Positions 1-10,831 of a DNA stretch of 64,000 bases are shown here, one piece after another. A program made the translations under genes and the position numbers. Numbering within the stretch: the first letter of the stretch is position 1; every line of letters begins with the position of its first letter. This DNA is from Balamuthia mandrillaris (lineage: Eukaryota; Discosea; Longamoebia; Balamuthiidae), in the NCBI GenBank assembly GCA_031835245.1, contig JAVKOQ010000014.1, positions 85,001-149,000 on the forward strand. Reading direction: 5' to 3'. The notes under the pieces were generated by a model that saw only the letters and a list, made by a program, of their open reading frames with translations, was not told the DNA's origin and ran no database searches.

Positions 1-1076
1 CGCCGATGCCAAAACGGAGCTCCCAGAAGAGGAGGACAACAAAGAGGCATAGCTGGAGCCTTCCGAACTCTTTCGGTGGGTCGCCCTGACGGAGAGGGTG
101 CTTCTCAGCTCCGGGGAGGCTTGATAGAAAGCATGAGAGAAGGAGGCCCGGAGCTTCAGCTCGAGAGGGGACTCAACGCCTCCCCCTCCTCCACCTCCTG
201 CTATGCCCCCCGCGGCTCCGCCTTCAAGGAAGGGATTGTTGGCATCGCGGCCTCTCAGCGTGGTGGCACGTTCGTCCGGGTATTTAGGATTTGGCTTTGC
301 CTTTTTAGACACAGGAAGTTGAGCATCTTGTAAGTACACAATCCTCGCCTATTATTATTCTTCTGCTCCTTCTTCTGCTTCTGCTTCTTTCTTCTTGTTC
401 TTCTTCTTCTTCTTCTTTTTCTTTTTCTTGTCCTTGTTCTTCTTCTTTGCTGCTTCTTCAGTCTTTTGTTTTTTTCTTTCTCTCCCAAACAAACAAACAA
501 ACAAACAAACAAACAAACAAACAAACAAACAAACAAACAAACAAACAAACAAACAAACAAACAAACAAACAAACAAACAAACAAACAAACAAACAAACAA
601 ACAAACAAACAAACAAACAAACAAACAAACAAACAAACAAACAAACAAACAAACAAACAAACAAACAAACAAACAAACAAACAAACAAACAAACAAACAA
701 ACAAACAAACAAACAAACAAAACAAACAAAACAAACAAACAAAACAAACAAACAGAACAACTCACCGTAAGAGGGCGCGTAAGCCGTGTTTTGGCTTTGC
801 GGAAGGTGCCATAACCCTTGCTTGTCTTGGTCAAGCAATGCAGGTCAGGACTGGAATTGGAGAGCTGCTGTCTGATGTCCTGTTTCTCCTTTTCTTTGTT
901 TATCTGTTTAATGATCTCGCTAAAGGTCTTCTCCTTGGAGGGCATGTTCTTTGTGACGAAGCGCGGCGCGGATACCTCTGGCTTTCTTTCCAACCGAAGT
1001 ACGTCCTTTTGTTGAGCAAGAACCATTCATCAGCAGAGAGGAGAGAAACAGAATGAGAAAGAAGAGAATGGGAAAA

Positions 1077-1113
<37 letters not shown>

Positions 1114-1806
1114 AACCATGGTGGAAAGGCCAAAACACTTCATGAAGGAGAAAGGTGACTGGAACATGTCCACGGACTGAGCAGGGTCCCACAGGTAGCA
1201 AGAAGCCCTCAACTCGTCCGCCTCTCCCGTCAAGCACAGCTTCTTGGCGATCTGTTGCAGGGCATCCTCCACGCAGCTCTCTGGCGAGAGCTTAATGGTG
1301 ACCTTCGAGGGCAACGCCTTGCCGCAAAACTCTTCTCCCAGTTTCACCTCCACACGCAACAAAAGGTCCGATCGTTTGGAAGAGGAGGAGGAGGCAGTGG
1401 CAGCCGCCTCTTTCTTCTTAGTATTGCTCTTTGCCTTTTCCCCATCTTGCTGCGCTTCTGACTCTCCCTCTTCTTCCTCTTCTTCCTCTTCTTGCTTTGC
1501 TGAAGACTTGCGGTTGGCCACGATGGAGCCAAGCATGCTTCTTCGCTTGGCGCGCGGGTCGTCTCCCTGGCTGTTGCTGTTGTTGTTGCCGCCAAAGTGA
1601 CGGGGATCGGAGGCCGTTCCTCCTCCTGCTTCTCGAAGGAGAAGGCTGGCCGCGTCGGAAGAATGGCGAACCTTTCGGTAGTTCTTTAGCCTCTGCTTTC
1701 GCGTGCTCTTCTTGTTCTTCTTCGGCTTTGTTGCTGGGGAGGAGGAGGAGGAGGAGGAGGCGCGTTGTTGGTTGGAAGCTGTTGAACCAACACCACCTCC
1801 CTCCAT
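1..1806 (-). CDS. Unknown basic, Ser/Lys-rich protein (3' end beyond window)
   Basis: I do not recognise this gene. Three exons join in consistent phase: 1806-1117, 1005-766 and 348-1, the last running off the window. The ATG at 1806 begins a basic, Ser-rich, low-complexity segment of about 150 residues with a Glu run near residue 105. A compact folded-looking segment follows (about residues 150-250, around the words LLLRVEVKLGEE and SCYLWDPAQS). It could be a ubiquitin-fold or Ras-association-like domain; that is a guess. The third exon is Gly-rich. Intron 1 starts at 1116 and carries a (CT)n tract in the sense direction. Intron 2 (765-349) contains a very long tetranucleotide repeat. Divergent from the gene at 2277. 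Confidence 0.6.
486..745. repeat. (AAAC)n tetranucleotide microsatellite, about 260 bp
   Basis: The tetranucleotide is uninterrupted for nearly 60 copies up to about position 720, then becomes irregular. It lies wholly inside intron 2 of the minus-strand gene at 1-1806, where it reads as TTTG repeats just after the 5' splice site at 765. The open frames that cross it in all phases are artefacts of the 4-bp periodicity. Confidence 0.95.
1081..1110 (-). repeat. (CT)n tract in intron 1 of the 1-1806 gene
   Basis: About 15 dinucleotide units begin roughly ten bases after the 5' splice site at 1116. They read CT on the coding (minus) strand. Confidence 0.9.
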
Positions 1807-2276
1807 TTCGTTCTATCTCTCCTTTGCTATGTTCCTTTTTTCCTACTTATCGTTTTAGCTTTGAATGAAAAAAATAAAAAGGCTGTAACCACCGGTTGCT
1901 ATCTCACCAAAGAAGAGCATTACGCTGTATATTAACATATCATCATGAATTGAGATTGGAGGAAGCCAATTACGGATGAAAAATGTCTATAATTTCGCGC
2001 TCTATCCCTCGTTATAAGCAGCCGAAAGTTGGCCTGGGGTCGATTCCCCAATGTAACACGAGGGTTCAACCCGTTCACCATACTATCTTACGCGAATGGG
2101 ACCGGTTCCGGAGAGCACGGCCTAATTGTCTACATTCCGTGCCTTTGAGCCCTGCTCTACTGACCTTTTACGATTCGCAATTTCAAACACCAAAAAAATT
2201 GTCTTCTAAGAAAGAGAGAAAAGAGAACAACGCGGTGAGCCTTCTCCCCATTTTTTTTTTAAAAAAAAGATCTCTG
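1807..2276. other. Intergenic, divergent promoter region
   Basis: This stretch lies between a minus-strand gene starting at 1806 and a plus-strand gene starting at 2277. An open frame runs through 1983-2276 in frame with the downstream gene, but its sequence looks non-coding and the clear membrane-anchor start is at 2277. A run of about ten T followed by eight A (2249-2268) sits just before the ATG. I see no tRNA that folds. Confidence 0.6.
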
Positions 2277-3047
2277 ATGACGAGCGGCGTGGGGCTGAGT
2301 GTAACCAGGCTGCGGGACCTACGAGGGGTGTTCCTCTGCCTGGCCATCGCGAGCGCCATGAACTGGGCCTTCTTCTACGTGGGCTACAACTGGTCCTACG
2401 ACGAGGGCTACCGGGAGGGCTTCACCGAGGGGTTCAACGACGAGCTGGAGGCGCAGCTCAGCAAGGCCCAGGCCAAGCTCCGCGCGATAAGGCATGAAGC
2501 CCAGACCGATGTGGTGCAGCGCCTCTTCCAGGACACCAAGCCATACATCACTAAGATCGCCGAGCTGGAGGAGGAGCTGCACAAGGCCCAAAAGGCCGCC
2601 CTCGAGATCAAATGGGACTGCGTCAGCTACTGCAAGAGCGAGGAGCGGAGGCGCCGCCAGGAGGCCTTGAGGGAGGGTACGGAGGAGAGGGAGAAGCGGC
2701 TGGAGAAGGAGTGGCAGGAGGTGGAGGAGGCCCAAGCCCGCTTGAGGCAGCGGCAGCAGGCGCTGGAGGAACAGATGGAGAGGGAGAGGATGCAGCTGGA
2801 GCAGGTGAGGATGGCCAGGGAGAAGGTCGGGTGGAACACCGTCCACCCCAATGCCAAGAAGAAGGGCGGCAGGGACGTGCCTCTCTCTCAGCTCATTAAT
2901 AACTATCAGAAGCAGGAAGGAGAGGAAGAGTTTGAAGAAGATTTTGAGGAGGAAGCTCCTGGACCTTTTGGAGAAAAGTTCGAGGAAGGAGAACAGGAAG
3001 AACAAGAACAAATAGAAGAAGAAGACCCATTCGCAGGAAGGTACTGA
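2277..3047 (+). CDS. Single-pass membrane protein with long charged coiled coil
   Basis: I do not recognise the family. This intronless gene encodes 256 residues. Residues about 10-30 form one hydrophobic segment, preceded by Arg residues, which fits a signal anchor. After it come a short GYREGF repeat, a Glu/Lys/Arg/Gln-rich heptad region to about residue 175, and an acidic tail of Glu/Asp runs ending DPFAGRY. The start at 2277 is preferred over the upstream in-frame extension because it places the hydrophobic anchor at the N-terminus and follows a T-run/A-run promoter-like tract. It probably acts as a membrane-tethered scaffold; this is inference. Convergent with the TBC1D23 gene. Confidence 0.7.
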   Translation: MTSGVGLSVTRLRDLRGVFLCLAIASAMNWAFFYVGYNWSYDEGYREGFTEGFNDELEAQLSKAQAKLRAIRHEAQTDVVQRLFQDTKPYITKIAELEEELHKAQKAALEIKWDCVSYCKSEERRRRQEALREGTEEREKRLEKEWQEVEEAQARLRQRQQALEEQMERERMQLEQVRMAREKVGWNTVHPNAKKKGGRDVPLSQLINNYQKQEGEEEFEEDFEEEAPGPFGEKFEEGEQEEQEQIEEEDPFAGRY

Positions 3048-3341
3048 ATAATAATCGTACTAAAAATAAACAGAGCAGCAGATATACCAGCAGAGAAGCG
3101 CTCTCCAGTTGGGTTCTGTTTGCTCCTCTTCACCTTCTCTCTCTCTCTGCCTCTCTGCTCTCTGCTCTCTGCTTGCTCTCTGCTCTCTGCTCTCTGCTCT
3201 CTGCTCTCTGCTCTCTGCTCTCTGCTCTGCTCTCTGCTCTCTGCTCTCTGCTCTGCTCTCTGCTCTCTGCTCTCTGCTCTCTGCTCTCTGCTCTGCTCTC
3301 TGCTCTCTGCTCTGCTCTCTGCTCTCTGCTCTCTGCTCTCT

Positions 3342-3380
<39 letters not shown>

Positions 3381-3523
3381 TTCTCTTTCTCTTTCTCTTT
3401 CTCTCTATTGGCAAGAAATGACTGGTAAAGCAAGTAATAGAGTTGAAGGGTGTGTCATACCCGCGCTCTCGCTTCTCTCGTTTGCAAGAAATGACTTGTA
3501 TAACAAGTAAAAGAGTTGATTGT
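3048..3523. other. Convergent intergenic region dominated by repeats
   Basis: This interval separates the 3' ends of the plus-strand coiled-coil gene and the minus-strand TBC1D23 gene. It is almost entirely a heptamer minisatellite, (CT)n and (CTTTCT)n. Two similar copies of the phrase CAAGAAATGACT (3412 and 3485) flank the repeat end, suggesting a small duplication. Confidence 0.7.
3146..3345. repeat. Heptamer minisatellite CTCTCTG with 5-bp variants, then (CT)n
   Basis: The array is built from the unit CTCTCTG, with occasional shorter CTCTG units, over about 200 bp. It grades into (CT)n and (CTTTCT)n to about 3405. It lies between two convergent genes. Open frames through it are periodicity artefacts. 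Confidence 0.9.
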
Positions 3524-5259
3524 TTAAGAGGTGGCCGAATGAGAAGCAAGTAAATGCTCGGAGGCATCAGCGATGGCCTGTATGCATTCCGTTGGGTGTT
3601 GCACTACGTACAGTAACGTGACTGTTGCTGCGGCTTCTGTTTGTACGTTGGAAGCGAGTTGTTGATGCTGCGCTTCTCCTTCTAGTACCACTTTGTCCTT
3701 TCCTTTATCCTCCTTTTCCTGTTCTCCGTCTTTGTCTGCTTCTGCAGCATCAGCACTTTCTTCCTTCTTTTCTGCATCATCATCACTCCTCTTCTCCTCT
3801 CCCACACTTCCACTTCTACTCTTCGTCATAGAAGAAGAAGAAGTTTTGCTGACAAGGAAAGCCAACAACTTTGGCTCTTTCTTTCGGAAAGTGATCTTGA
3901 GTATCCTCGGTAACGCGATGCTCCTGTACAAAGCCACCATGAAGCGTTGCGTGGGGTGAACTCGCAGCTCCACCAGATGCTCAAACGTCACAACCAGGAA
4001 CCATGGCAGCAGCTTTTTCTCCTTTGTGACTTTGTGGCAAGCAAAGAAGATCCAAGAGGGATGAGCCTCCACAAGGCTGTCCAATGGGACGTACTCCATT
4101 CGTCTAGGTGGAAGAGAGAGGTTGGCAGTGTTTTCGTTGGTTTGTTCATCGTCTTCCAGTAGCAAAAAAGAGGAGACGGCTTTCTTTAATTGTTGCTTGG
4201 CTTCGCTGGCTGCAGCGACCAACTTCTTCTTGCCTTCCTCTCCAATGAAGGGAGTGCGAGTGGCAGCATTCTCGCCTGCTTCCGCACCTTTTCCTTCTTC
4301 TTGTGGATTTGAAGAACTTCGCGCTCTGCCCCATACCAGCCATCCAGAGAGTTTCTGGTTGTTGCTTGCGGTCGTGTTGGTTGCAGATTCTGTTTTGCTT
4401 TTGTTATCAGTTGATCTTCCCCAAAACGATGACACCAAGTTAATGGGTGTGCTGGGGCTTCCAGTGTTGGGCCCGCTTTCGGTTTGGTTTCTAGGTTTGC
4501 CTGCCAAGTTTGACGTTTTATCTACATCCTCTTCGTCATCTTCATCGATTGTAAATAATGGTCTGTCCTCCTCCTCTTCTCCTTCCTCTTCTTTTCGTTC
4601 GTTTCGGTTCGGTGTTGCGGCTTGCTTCTTTGTCGTCACAGTTTGTTCTGGGGGCTTGCTTCCCTCTTGTTGGGTTGATGTTGTGGCTCTTCTCCCCGCT
4701 ATCATGGAAGATATCGAACTGGAAAGTTTAGAAGAAAAGAGTGACTTGGATACACCTGAAAGGGGATTCGTTGTAGCTGCCGTTTGTTGAGAGCCATCCT
4801 TCTGTGGTGTCACTACTTTGGCCGTTCTTGTCATTGTCGGCGAAGAATGAGAAGGAGAAGAAGAAGGGCTTCGTTTTTGCACACAAACAAGGCATTTCTT
4901 GGGATCGTGATCTGTAAGTTCCGAGTTCCAGTCTACCTGCTCTGGTTGTCTCTTCTCGATGAAAGTGTGAAGAGCCTCATAACCGCCTCTAACAACACTC
5001 ACGTGCGCAAATCCTTTTAGATAGGTGGGGCAGCAACAGAGATAAGAAAGAGAAGCCAACAGCAACAACGCAAGAGCGGAGAAAACTACCATGCTGCAAG
5101 AATTGCAGGACGATAAGCTCAAGATATGTTTCCATTTCCATGGATCCAGATCCAAGAAATGTAAAATGGTTTCCCTTCAGGGGGAGGAACTCCGCCATCA
5201 ACTGATTGAACTCTTCTGGTTTTTCCAAGAGCTATGTAGAGACAAATATTCGGAATGAG

Positions 5260-5294
<35 letters not shown>

Positions 5295-5441
5295 TTACCA
5301 TTCGTGGAGGGAGGTGGAATGCTGTTGGCAGTCTTCCGTGTTGATATTGCTCCAAGGGTCGACAATCAAACACAAAGAACTTGACACCACCTCTTTGCTA
5401 TTGTTTCGTGGTTCAAAAGGGGTTAGGTTGAAAACACATGC

Positions 5442-5481
<40 letters not shown>

Positions 5482-6495
5482 CGCTTACTATTGTGACAGA
5501 GGAAGAATGTGCAACTTCTTGCACAGAAACATGCAGACAAGTGGGTGTAGAAAATGCAGAGTGTGGAAAAAGAAACCGTTTGAGCCATGCATTATAGTCA
5601 TTCGTATCAAATATCACAGCAAAGAGTTGTTCTCTAAAGGACATAGGAGTATTTGCCACTAGTTCAAGAGCCTAAAATCATAACAAATAAATAAATATGA
5701 GGGAAGAAAAAGTTCCAATAACTTATTCGTACAAACCGTTCGAGTAAGTTGTTGCACTTGAGTAGTTGATTGGATGGTAATCTCCTCTAAGTACTTCAGG
5801 ATGGCTTGCTTTTCCTCATGCTTGAGAAGAGTTTCTCTGTTCGCTGTAACGATGCACAACGCTAAGAAATAGTGCAGGAATGGGTCGGCATGAACAAACA
5901 AAAAGTCCCACAACTGGAGCACACATTCTAGAGGACCAAGCGTGGCAAAGAATCGACGAAACTTGTGTGTTACACAGTAAGTCAGCAAGAGTTTTGCTTT
6001 CAAGGGGAGTGAAGGAGAGAGAGAGAAGAGGAATGCAATGCATACCCATAAAGGGGTAAAATCATGAACAGAGCAATTGACCTGGTCAAAGTGGCTGCAC
6101 AACGCTGGGTCGTGGTACATCAACAATAAACGAAACAGTTGCTTCGCACATCTAAGGATTAAAATAATTATTTCGGTTAGCAAACCACGGGACTAAGAAG
6201 AATATTTAAGCTGTATGGAGTAGTTGTTACATACGCAGTTGTGGCTTTTTCTTTGTTGTGCTGCAGAGGTAAATACTTACCAACCAACGAGGACAAGAAT
6301 TGAAGCAGCGTTTTGTCCAGCAAAGAAGATTGATTCAACAACAGTAAGAAAGGCGCTAAAAGGAGGTGGAGGTCGTTGGAGCCTCCTTCTTCTTCTGCAA
6401 CACCTTTCGACTTACAATAGGCGGCCATCACCCTCTTCGCTTGCTGAATGCTCTCTGGCTTTTCTAAGGCGCGTTCTGTAGACCACAAGCCAAAC

Positions 6496-6536
<41 letters not shown>

Positions 6537-7262
6537 GGAAGGAAAAGAGAAAGAGTGACAAACTGTTTTCTTCATCAAAGCGAATGTCGTCAAAGGCCAA
6601 GTCGCTCGTCTCTTCCACAGAGGGCAACTCGCCTTCTGCCTTGTCATCCACTCCAAGCAGATGCTACATTTGTTGAGGCCAACACAAAAGCATAATAAAT
6701 ACGTGAAAGTCAGTTTTGTTTTTTTTGGGTTCCAACTTGGAGGGAGAGATGATTAAGAGACCTTCCAGATGAGAGGGCGAAGCTCAGAAGGAAGTATCCC
6801 TCCACTGTGTTTGCACAGTTCTTGAAGCCTTTGCACGTCCATCCGTTTGGCTTTCCCTTTTTGCAGCTCCTCCTCCAACAGGGCGCGATAGTCCTTCTCT
6901 TCTGCCTCCACCTCTTCCTCTGGCGCTGGTTTCTCTTTCTCTTTCGCTTTGTCCTTGGTGGAAGCAGAAAAAGAAGTGAAAGTGGCGGCGGCGGCGGCAT
7001 CCGCACTCTTTGGTTGTGCTGCCTCCTCCGTTCCTCCTTCGCTCCCACGCTCTGCTACCGAATCAGTAGCGGTGGTGTGGCCCAAGCTCAAGGGATGTTC
7101 CGCCTCTGCAAGTTCTGCCGCATCTTCATTCTCTGCTGCTTGCTCCTCCTCTTTCTCATCGTCCTCAGCCTCCACAGCAACATCATCGTCTTCGTCGTCC
7201 TCATCGCCCAAAGAGAACACTGGTTCCACCCCACCAGCCACTCCACCTTCCTCGTCTGCCAT
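3524..7262 (-). CDS. TBC1D23: TBC1D23 homologue (TBC plus rhodanese-like, Golgi golgin adaptor)
   Basis: Eight exons (7262-6762, 6663-6564, 6475-6235, 6151-5737, 5671-5489, 5397-5299, 5231-5090, 5013-3524) sum to exactly 1,057 codons. The N-terminal 110 residues are acidic. The TBC domain starts at the GGILPSELRPLIW motif and includes FRLLLMYHDPALC and HADPFLHYFLAL, which match human TBC1D23. The rhodanese-like domain carries FDCRPLEQYQHGRLPTAFHL and HVSVVRGGYEALHTF. A long Ser/Thr-rich linker leads to a C-terminal domain beginning MEYVPLDSL. In animals TBC1D23 links golgin-captured endosomal vesicles to the WASH complex, and its TBC domain is thought to lack GAP residues. A CT-rich stretch at 5990-6045 looks intronic, but removing it breaks the frame, so I keep it. 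Confidence 0.9.
5262..5291 (-). repeat. (CT)n in a TBC1D23 intron
   Basis: The tract begins within ten bases of the GTAAGT donor at 5298 and reads CT on the coding strand. Confidence 0.9.
5448..5477 (-). repeat. (CT)n in a TBC1D23 intron
   Basis: The tract follows the GTAAGC donor at 5488, separated only by a short GC run, and reads CT on the coding strand. Confidence 0.9.
6499..6531 (-). repeat. (CT)n in a TBC1D23 intron
   Basis: The tract occupies much of the 88-bp intron between 6563 and 6476 and reads CT on the coding strand. Confidence 0.9.
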
Positions 7263-7712
7263 TGTTTTCGTTTCTCTTTCTCTCTCTTTTTCTCTTTTTG
7301 GTGTAACTTTCTATGGTAATTCATTTATTCGAACAGCAGGACTTGGTCGTAGGCAAACGTTCATATCATCATGTCCAACTGTCCATAACGGAAGAGCTTA
7401 GCGCAAAGGCGGAGCGTTGCCTGTTAAATTTTTGCGGACATGATGCTCGAGGGTTTTGCAAAGCGGCAGGAAATAAGCGTAAATTTCGCCATCACGGGCG
7501 AAGTTTCGCAGGAAATCGAGAATTCGAGAAAGAAGAAAGAGGGGGGAGACCTTGGTTGGTTCGCTCTGCTCGTCTGGTCCTTTGCTCCAACCCCAACTAT
7601 AAATAGTTGACACGGCTGTAGTGCCCCCCCCGCCGCCTGTGAACAAGGTTTTTTGACACTAACAAGCACACACGACTGCACCAACAACCGCACACAAAGT
7701 TACACACGAACG
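7263..7712. other. Divergent promoter between TBC1D23 and FKBP genes
   Basis: No gene is seen here. A short CT-rich stretch lies just upstream of the TBC1D23 ATG. The FKBP side carries a clear TATA box. Confidence 0.6.
7598..7605 (+). promoter_or_regulatory. TATA box of the FKBP-TPR gene
   Basis: A perfect TATAAATA lies 108 bp upstream of the FKBP start codon at 7713, an ordinary distance once a 5' leader of about 80 nt is allowed for. Confidence 0.6.
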
Positions 7713-9128
7713 ATGGCTTCTGTGGAGGAGGCGATGAACGTGGAGCCGACCGAGGGAGTCAAGAGCCACGAGGTCGAAGAAAAGGTTCGAGTGGATGAGG
7801 CGGAGGATGAGGAAGAGGAGAACGTCACCATGGACGGCGGCGTCAAGAAGAAGATCCTGCAGGAGGGCAGCGGCTGGGAGACCCCCTCCAAGGGCTCCGA
7901 GGTGAACGTCCACTACGTCGGCACCCTGCTGGACGGCACCCAGTTTGACAGCAGCCGTGAGCGCAACCAGCCCTTCTCCTTCACCCTCGGCCGCGGTCAG
8001 GTCATCAAGGGCTGGGACAAAGGTGTGGCCACCATGAAGCAAGGCGAACGCGCCCGATTCACCATCAAACCGGAGTATGGCTATGGCAGTGCCGGCAGCC
8101 CGCCCAAGATCCCTCCCAATGCTACCCTTGTGTTTGAGGTGGAGCTGCTGGACTTTGAGAATGTGAAGGACTTGACCAAGGACGGTGGCGTGCTCAAGAA
8201 GGTCCTCCACAGCACGGACGAGTGGAAGAAGCCCAAGGAGGGCAGCGTGGTCACCCTCAACTACACCCTCAAGGCCGGGAAGCAGGGACAGGAGCAGGTG
8301 GTGGTGGAGGAGAAGCAGGAGTTCAAGTGCAAGTTGGGGGAGGAGGAGGTCTGCGATGGTTTGGAGAAGGCGGTGGAGAGCATGACCAAAGGGGAGAAGG
8401 CTGTGGTAACCATACAGCCCAAGTACCTCACTTTTGGCGGCGAGAGCCGGCCGCAGCATCCTTCGCTGCCCTCCTCCATTGACGCCAACTCTGATGTGCT
8501 GACCTACGAGTTGGAGCTGGTGGACTTTGTGAAGGTGAAGGAACCTTGGGAGCTCAACAACGAGGAGAAGTTGTCCACCTGCACGGCCATGAAGGACGAG
8601 GGCAATGCCCTCTTCCGTGCTGCCAAGTTTAAGCGCGCCCACAAGAAGTACAAGCAGGCAGCGTCCTACGTGGAGAGCGACTACTCCTTTAGCGAGGAGG
8701 AGAAACAGCAGAGCAAACCCCTGAAGGTGGCTTGTTATCTCAACATGGCTGCCTGCGATCTGAAGCTCCAGGACTGGCAGAACTGCGTGAAGAACTGCAA
8801 GAAGGTGTTGGAGCTAGAGCCCTGCAACGTGAAGGCGCTCTATCGAAGGGGCCAGGCCCTCTGCTACCTCCTCGAGTGGATCGACTCGGAGAGGGACCTG
8901 AACAGGGCGTTGGAGTTGGACCCCTCCAACAAGGACGTCCAGAGGCAGCTTGCCGTGTTGAAGCGGAAGATGGCGGAGCAGGACAAGAAGGACAGGAAGC
9001 GGTTCCAGGGGCTCTTTGAGCGGCTTAGTAAGGAGGACGAGCAGGAGCACAAGGAAGAGCCCGCTGATAAGGGCCAAGAAAAGGAGGAAGCCATGGACAC
9101 CGAGAACACCGCACAACAGGATGCCTAA
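7713..9128 (+). CDS. FKBP-type peptidyl-prolyl isomerase with TPR domain
   Basis: This intronless gene encodes 471 residues. The first FKBP domain (about residues 45-150) retains the active-site set: HYVG tyrosine, QFDSSRER, VIKGW, YGYG and LVFEVELL. It should therefore isomerise prolyl bonds and bind FK506-like ligands. A second, degenerate FKBP domain (about 155-265) is interrupted by a Gln/Glu-rich loop and ends YELELVDFVKV. Three TPRs follow (about 280-415), including DEGNALF, YLNMAACDLKL and VKALYRRGQAL, the carboxylate-clamp positions used to bind HSP90. The C-terminal tail is Lys/Glu-rich. The layout matches FKBP4/5 of animals and ROF1-type plant proteins, so an HSP90 cochaperone role is likely. 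The ATG at 7713 is chosen because it lies downstream of the TATA box. Codon usage is strongly GC3-biased, suggesting high expression. Confidence 0.93.
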   Translation: MASVEEAMNVEPTEGVKSHEVEEKVRVDEAEDEEEENVTMDGGVKKKILQEGSGWETPSKGSEVNVHYVGTLLDGTQFDSSRERNQPFSFTLGRGQVIKGWDKGVATMKQGERARFTIKPEYGYGSAGSPPKIPPNATLVFEVELLDFENVKDLTKDGGVLKKVLHSTDEWKKPKEGSVVTLNYTLKAGKQGQEQVVVEEKQEFKCKLGEEEVCDGLEKAVESMTKGEKAVVTIQPKYLTFGGESRPQHPSLPSSIDANSDVLTYELELVDFVKVKEPWELNNEEKLSTCTAMKDEGNALFRAAKFKRAHKKYKQAASYVESDYSFSEEEKQQSKPLKVACYLNMAACDLKLQDWQNCVKNCKKVLELEPCNVKALYRRGQALCYLLEWIDSERDLNRALELDPSNKDVQRQLAVLKRKMAEQDKKDRKRFQGLFERLSKEDEQEHKEEPADKGQEKEEAMDTENTAQQDA

Positions 9129-9221
9129 GCGTTGCGGTTTCTTCTTTTGTTTTTTTTTTGTGTACAAACTTTTCCCCAACAAAACTTGTTTATTTTACAG
9201 ACAATTGCCATAGAGAGACGA

Positions 9222-9259
<38 letters not shown>

Positions 9260-9633
9260 AAAGGCACGAAAGCGTTTCGCGTGCTCGTGGCATTCGGGTA
9301 ATAAGGAGGTAATAAAGGACCATTATATGATATACGTACTGTATTATGGATAATTATAGAGCCCTTTCTTTTGTTTTTAAAAATCAAAGAAACAGAAAAG
9401 TTGGAGTTTTTCAGAGGGCGGAAGAGTGGAGCGAAAGCGTTACAAGCACCACACCTGCTGCTGAGTTTTGAACTCGTGGTTCTTGTTTTTGCTTTTAAAA
9501 AAAACTTTGAGGCAAACTCGCTCCTACCTACTACATCACCGATCACGTTGTTGCCCTCCGCCAAAGCAAAACTCTTTCTTCTTCAGAGTTGGGTTTGGTG
9601 TCCTTCCTTGCTTTCGCACATATAAATAAAAAA
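9129..9633. other. Intergenic; (GA)n tract and AT-rich leader
   Basis: No gene is recognised. A (GA)n tract lies at about 9227-9256. This is the reverse orientation to intronic tracts of plus-strand genes, so it is probably not intronic. An A-rich segment with TATAAATA at 9621 lies directly before the next ATG. Confidence 0.5.
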
Positions 9634-10602
9634 ATGAGCAGCAGCAGTTATGACACTTCTGACTCGGACTCGGAGGAAAGCTCCAAGGTTTGGCCTTTTG
9701 CTCTCTTTTCTCCCTAGTTCTCTCTTATTTCTGTTGTGCCCCTCTTTCTTTTGCTCACGTATAAGAGTCTCATCCCTTCTTGAATAAAAAAAAGGGTTTG
9801 TTGGCGTCGTTGGGCAATGCTATGGGTGACATTGCCTTTTGGAGTGCCAGAGAAATGGGTCCAGAGGAAAGGGCACGTCAGGAGCTTCTTCAACAGTATT
9901 CCCACAAGTACGTTCTCTCTCTCTCTCTCTCTCCACAAGAGATCATGTTTAACTCTTAAAACTGTATTTTCATCAAGATCGGCTGACTCGTTCGGGACGT
10001 CGGTGGCACAGGGCTACCTGGTCAAACGAGGCGAGATACATCGGGTATGGCGTGAACGGTATTTCGTCCTAGAAGGATGTTTTCTGTTTTATTACGCCAA
10101 CGCCAAGGTTTCTTTCCTTCCTCTCACTTCCTTGGCTTCCCTTTCGGCCTTGTCGTTTCTTTCTTCTGTCTTTCTTTTCTTCTCCTCCTTCTTGTTTGTG
10201 GTACTTCTTCCACCTTACAAACCAAACAAACACCAACAGGCAAGCAAGCCAAAGGGACTGATCGACCTTTCCGGCTGCGAAGTGCTGAGGGACATAACGA
10301 GAGGAAAGAAGAATTGCTTCCAGATAACGCACCCGACCAACCAACAAAAGCGAACCTTTTTGTTGCACGCAAAGACGGAGGAGGACATGCGGTTCTGGTT
10401 AAAGAACATCAACGCCGCCATTCAGAAGGGAAGCGCCAACAATAACATGGAAGAGCCAGAGGAGAGCAAGAGCAAGAAGGAAAAGAAGAGCGAGACCGAG
10501 GAACAGGAGAAGGAGAAAGAAAACGAGAGATGGGGCATGGAGGCCAACACTAGCAGTAATGGTTATAGCTCGGACAAACGTAAAGAAGTGGAACTCCACT
10601 GA
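9634..10602 (+). CDS. PH-domain protein
   Basis: Four exons (9634-9687, 9795-9907, 9978-10107, 10240-10602) give a 219-residue protein in unbroken phase. After a Ser/Asp-rich start and a short helical segment, a pleckstrin-homology domain spans about residues 65-145. It runs from QGYLVKRGEIHRVWRERYFVL through LIDLSGCEV and CFQITHPT to the closing Trp motif DMRFWLKNINAAI. The C-terminal 60 residues are Lys/Glu-rich. PH domains usually bind phosphoinositides or proteins at membranes, so membrane targeting is inferred. The second intron has (CT)n immediately after its GTACGT donor (9914-9933). Confidence 0.88.
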
Positions 10603-10831
10603 CATTCATTTTTTTTGTGCTTTTTGTCGCATAGCAATGCGAAAACCCCACCCTGTATTTACCACTGGAGTCTATCTCACCTGCGAAAACCTTTTGAGCA
10701 AAAGGGTGCTTTTTTTTTCCAAAGAAAGACTTTTCGTGAGTGCGACGTTTGCACCCAAGTAGTTTTTTTTTTGTTGTTGTGAACGCGCTCTTCTTCTTGC
10801 CCTCTCCGCATAGACAAAAAAAAAAACAACG

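Noticed and set aside
355-1056. Overlapping open frames of QTNK and FVCL repeats
   Set aside because: They are translations of the tetranucleotide microsatellite in different phases, inside an intron.
2030-2115. tRNA-like B-box words (GGGTCGATTCCCC and GGGTTCAACCC) upstream of the 2277 gene
   Set aside because: The T-arm loops are 5-6 nt rather than 7, and no acceptor stem, D-arm or anticodon arm pairs around them on either strand.
3146-3345. CRISPR-like array
   Set aside because: Direct tandem 7-bp units without spacers, in a eukaryotic genome.
3109-3567. Repetitive open frames over the heptamer array
   Set aside because: Periodic sequence with no stop codons in several phases; no coding signal on either side.
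7659-8642. 327-residue minus-strand open frame opposite the FKBP gene
   Set aside because: His/Leu-rich shadow produced by GC3-rich codons of the plus-strand gene.
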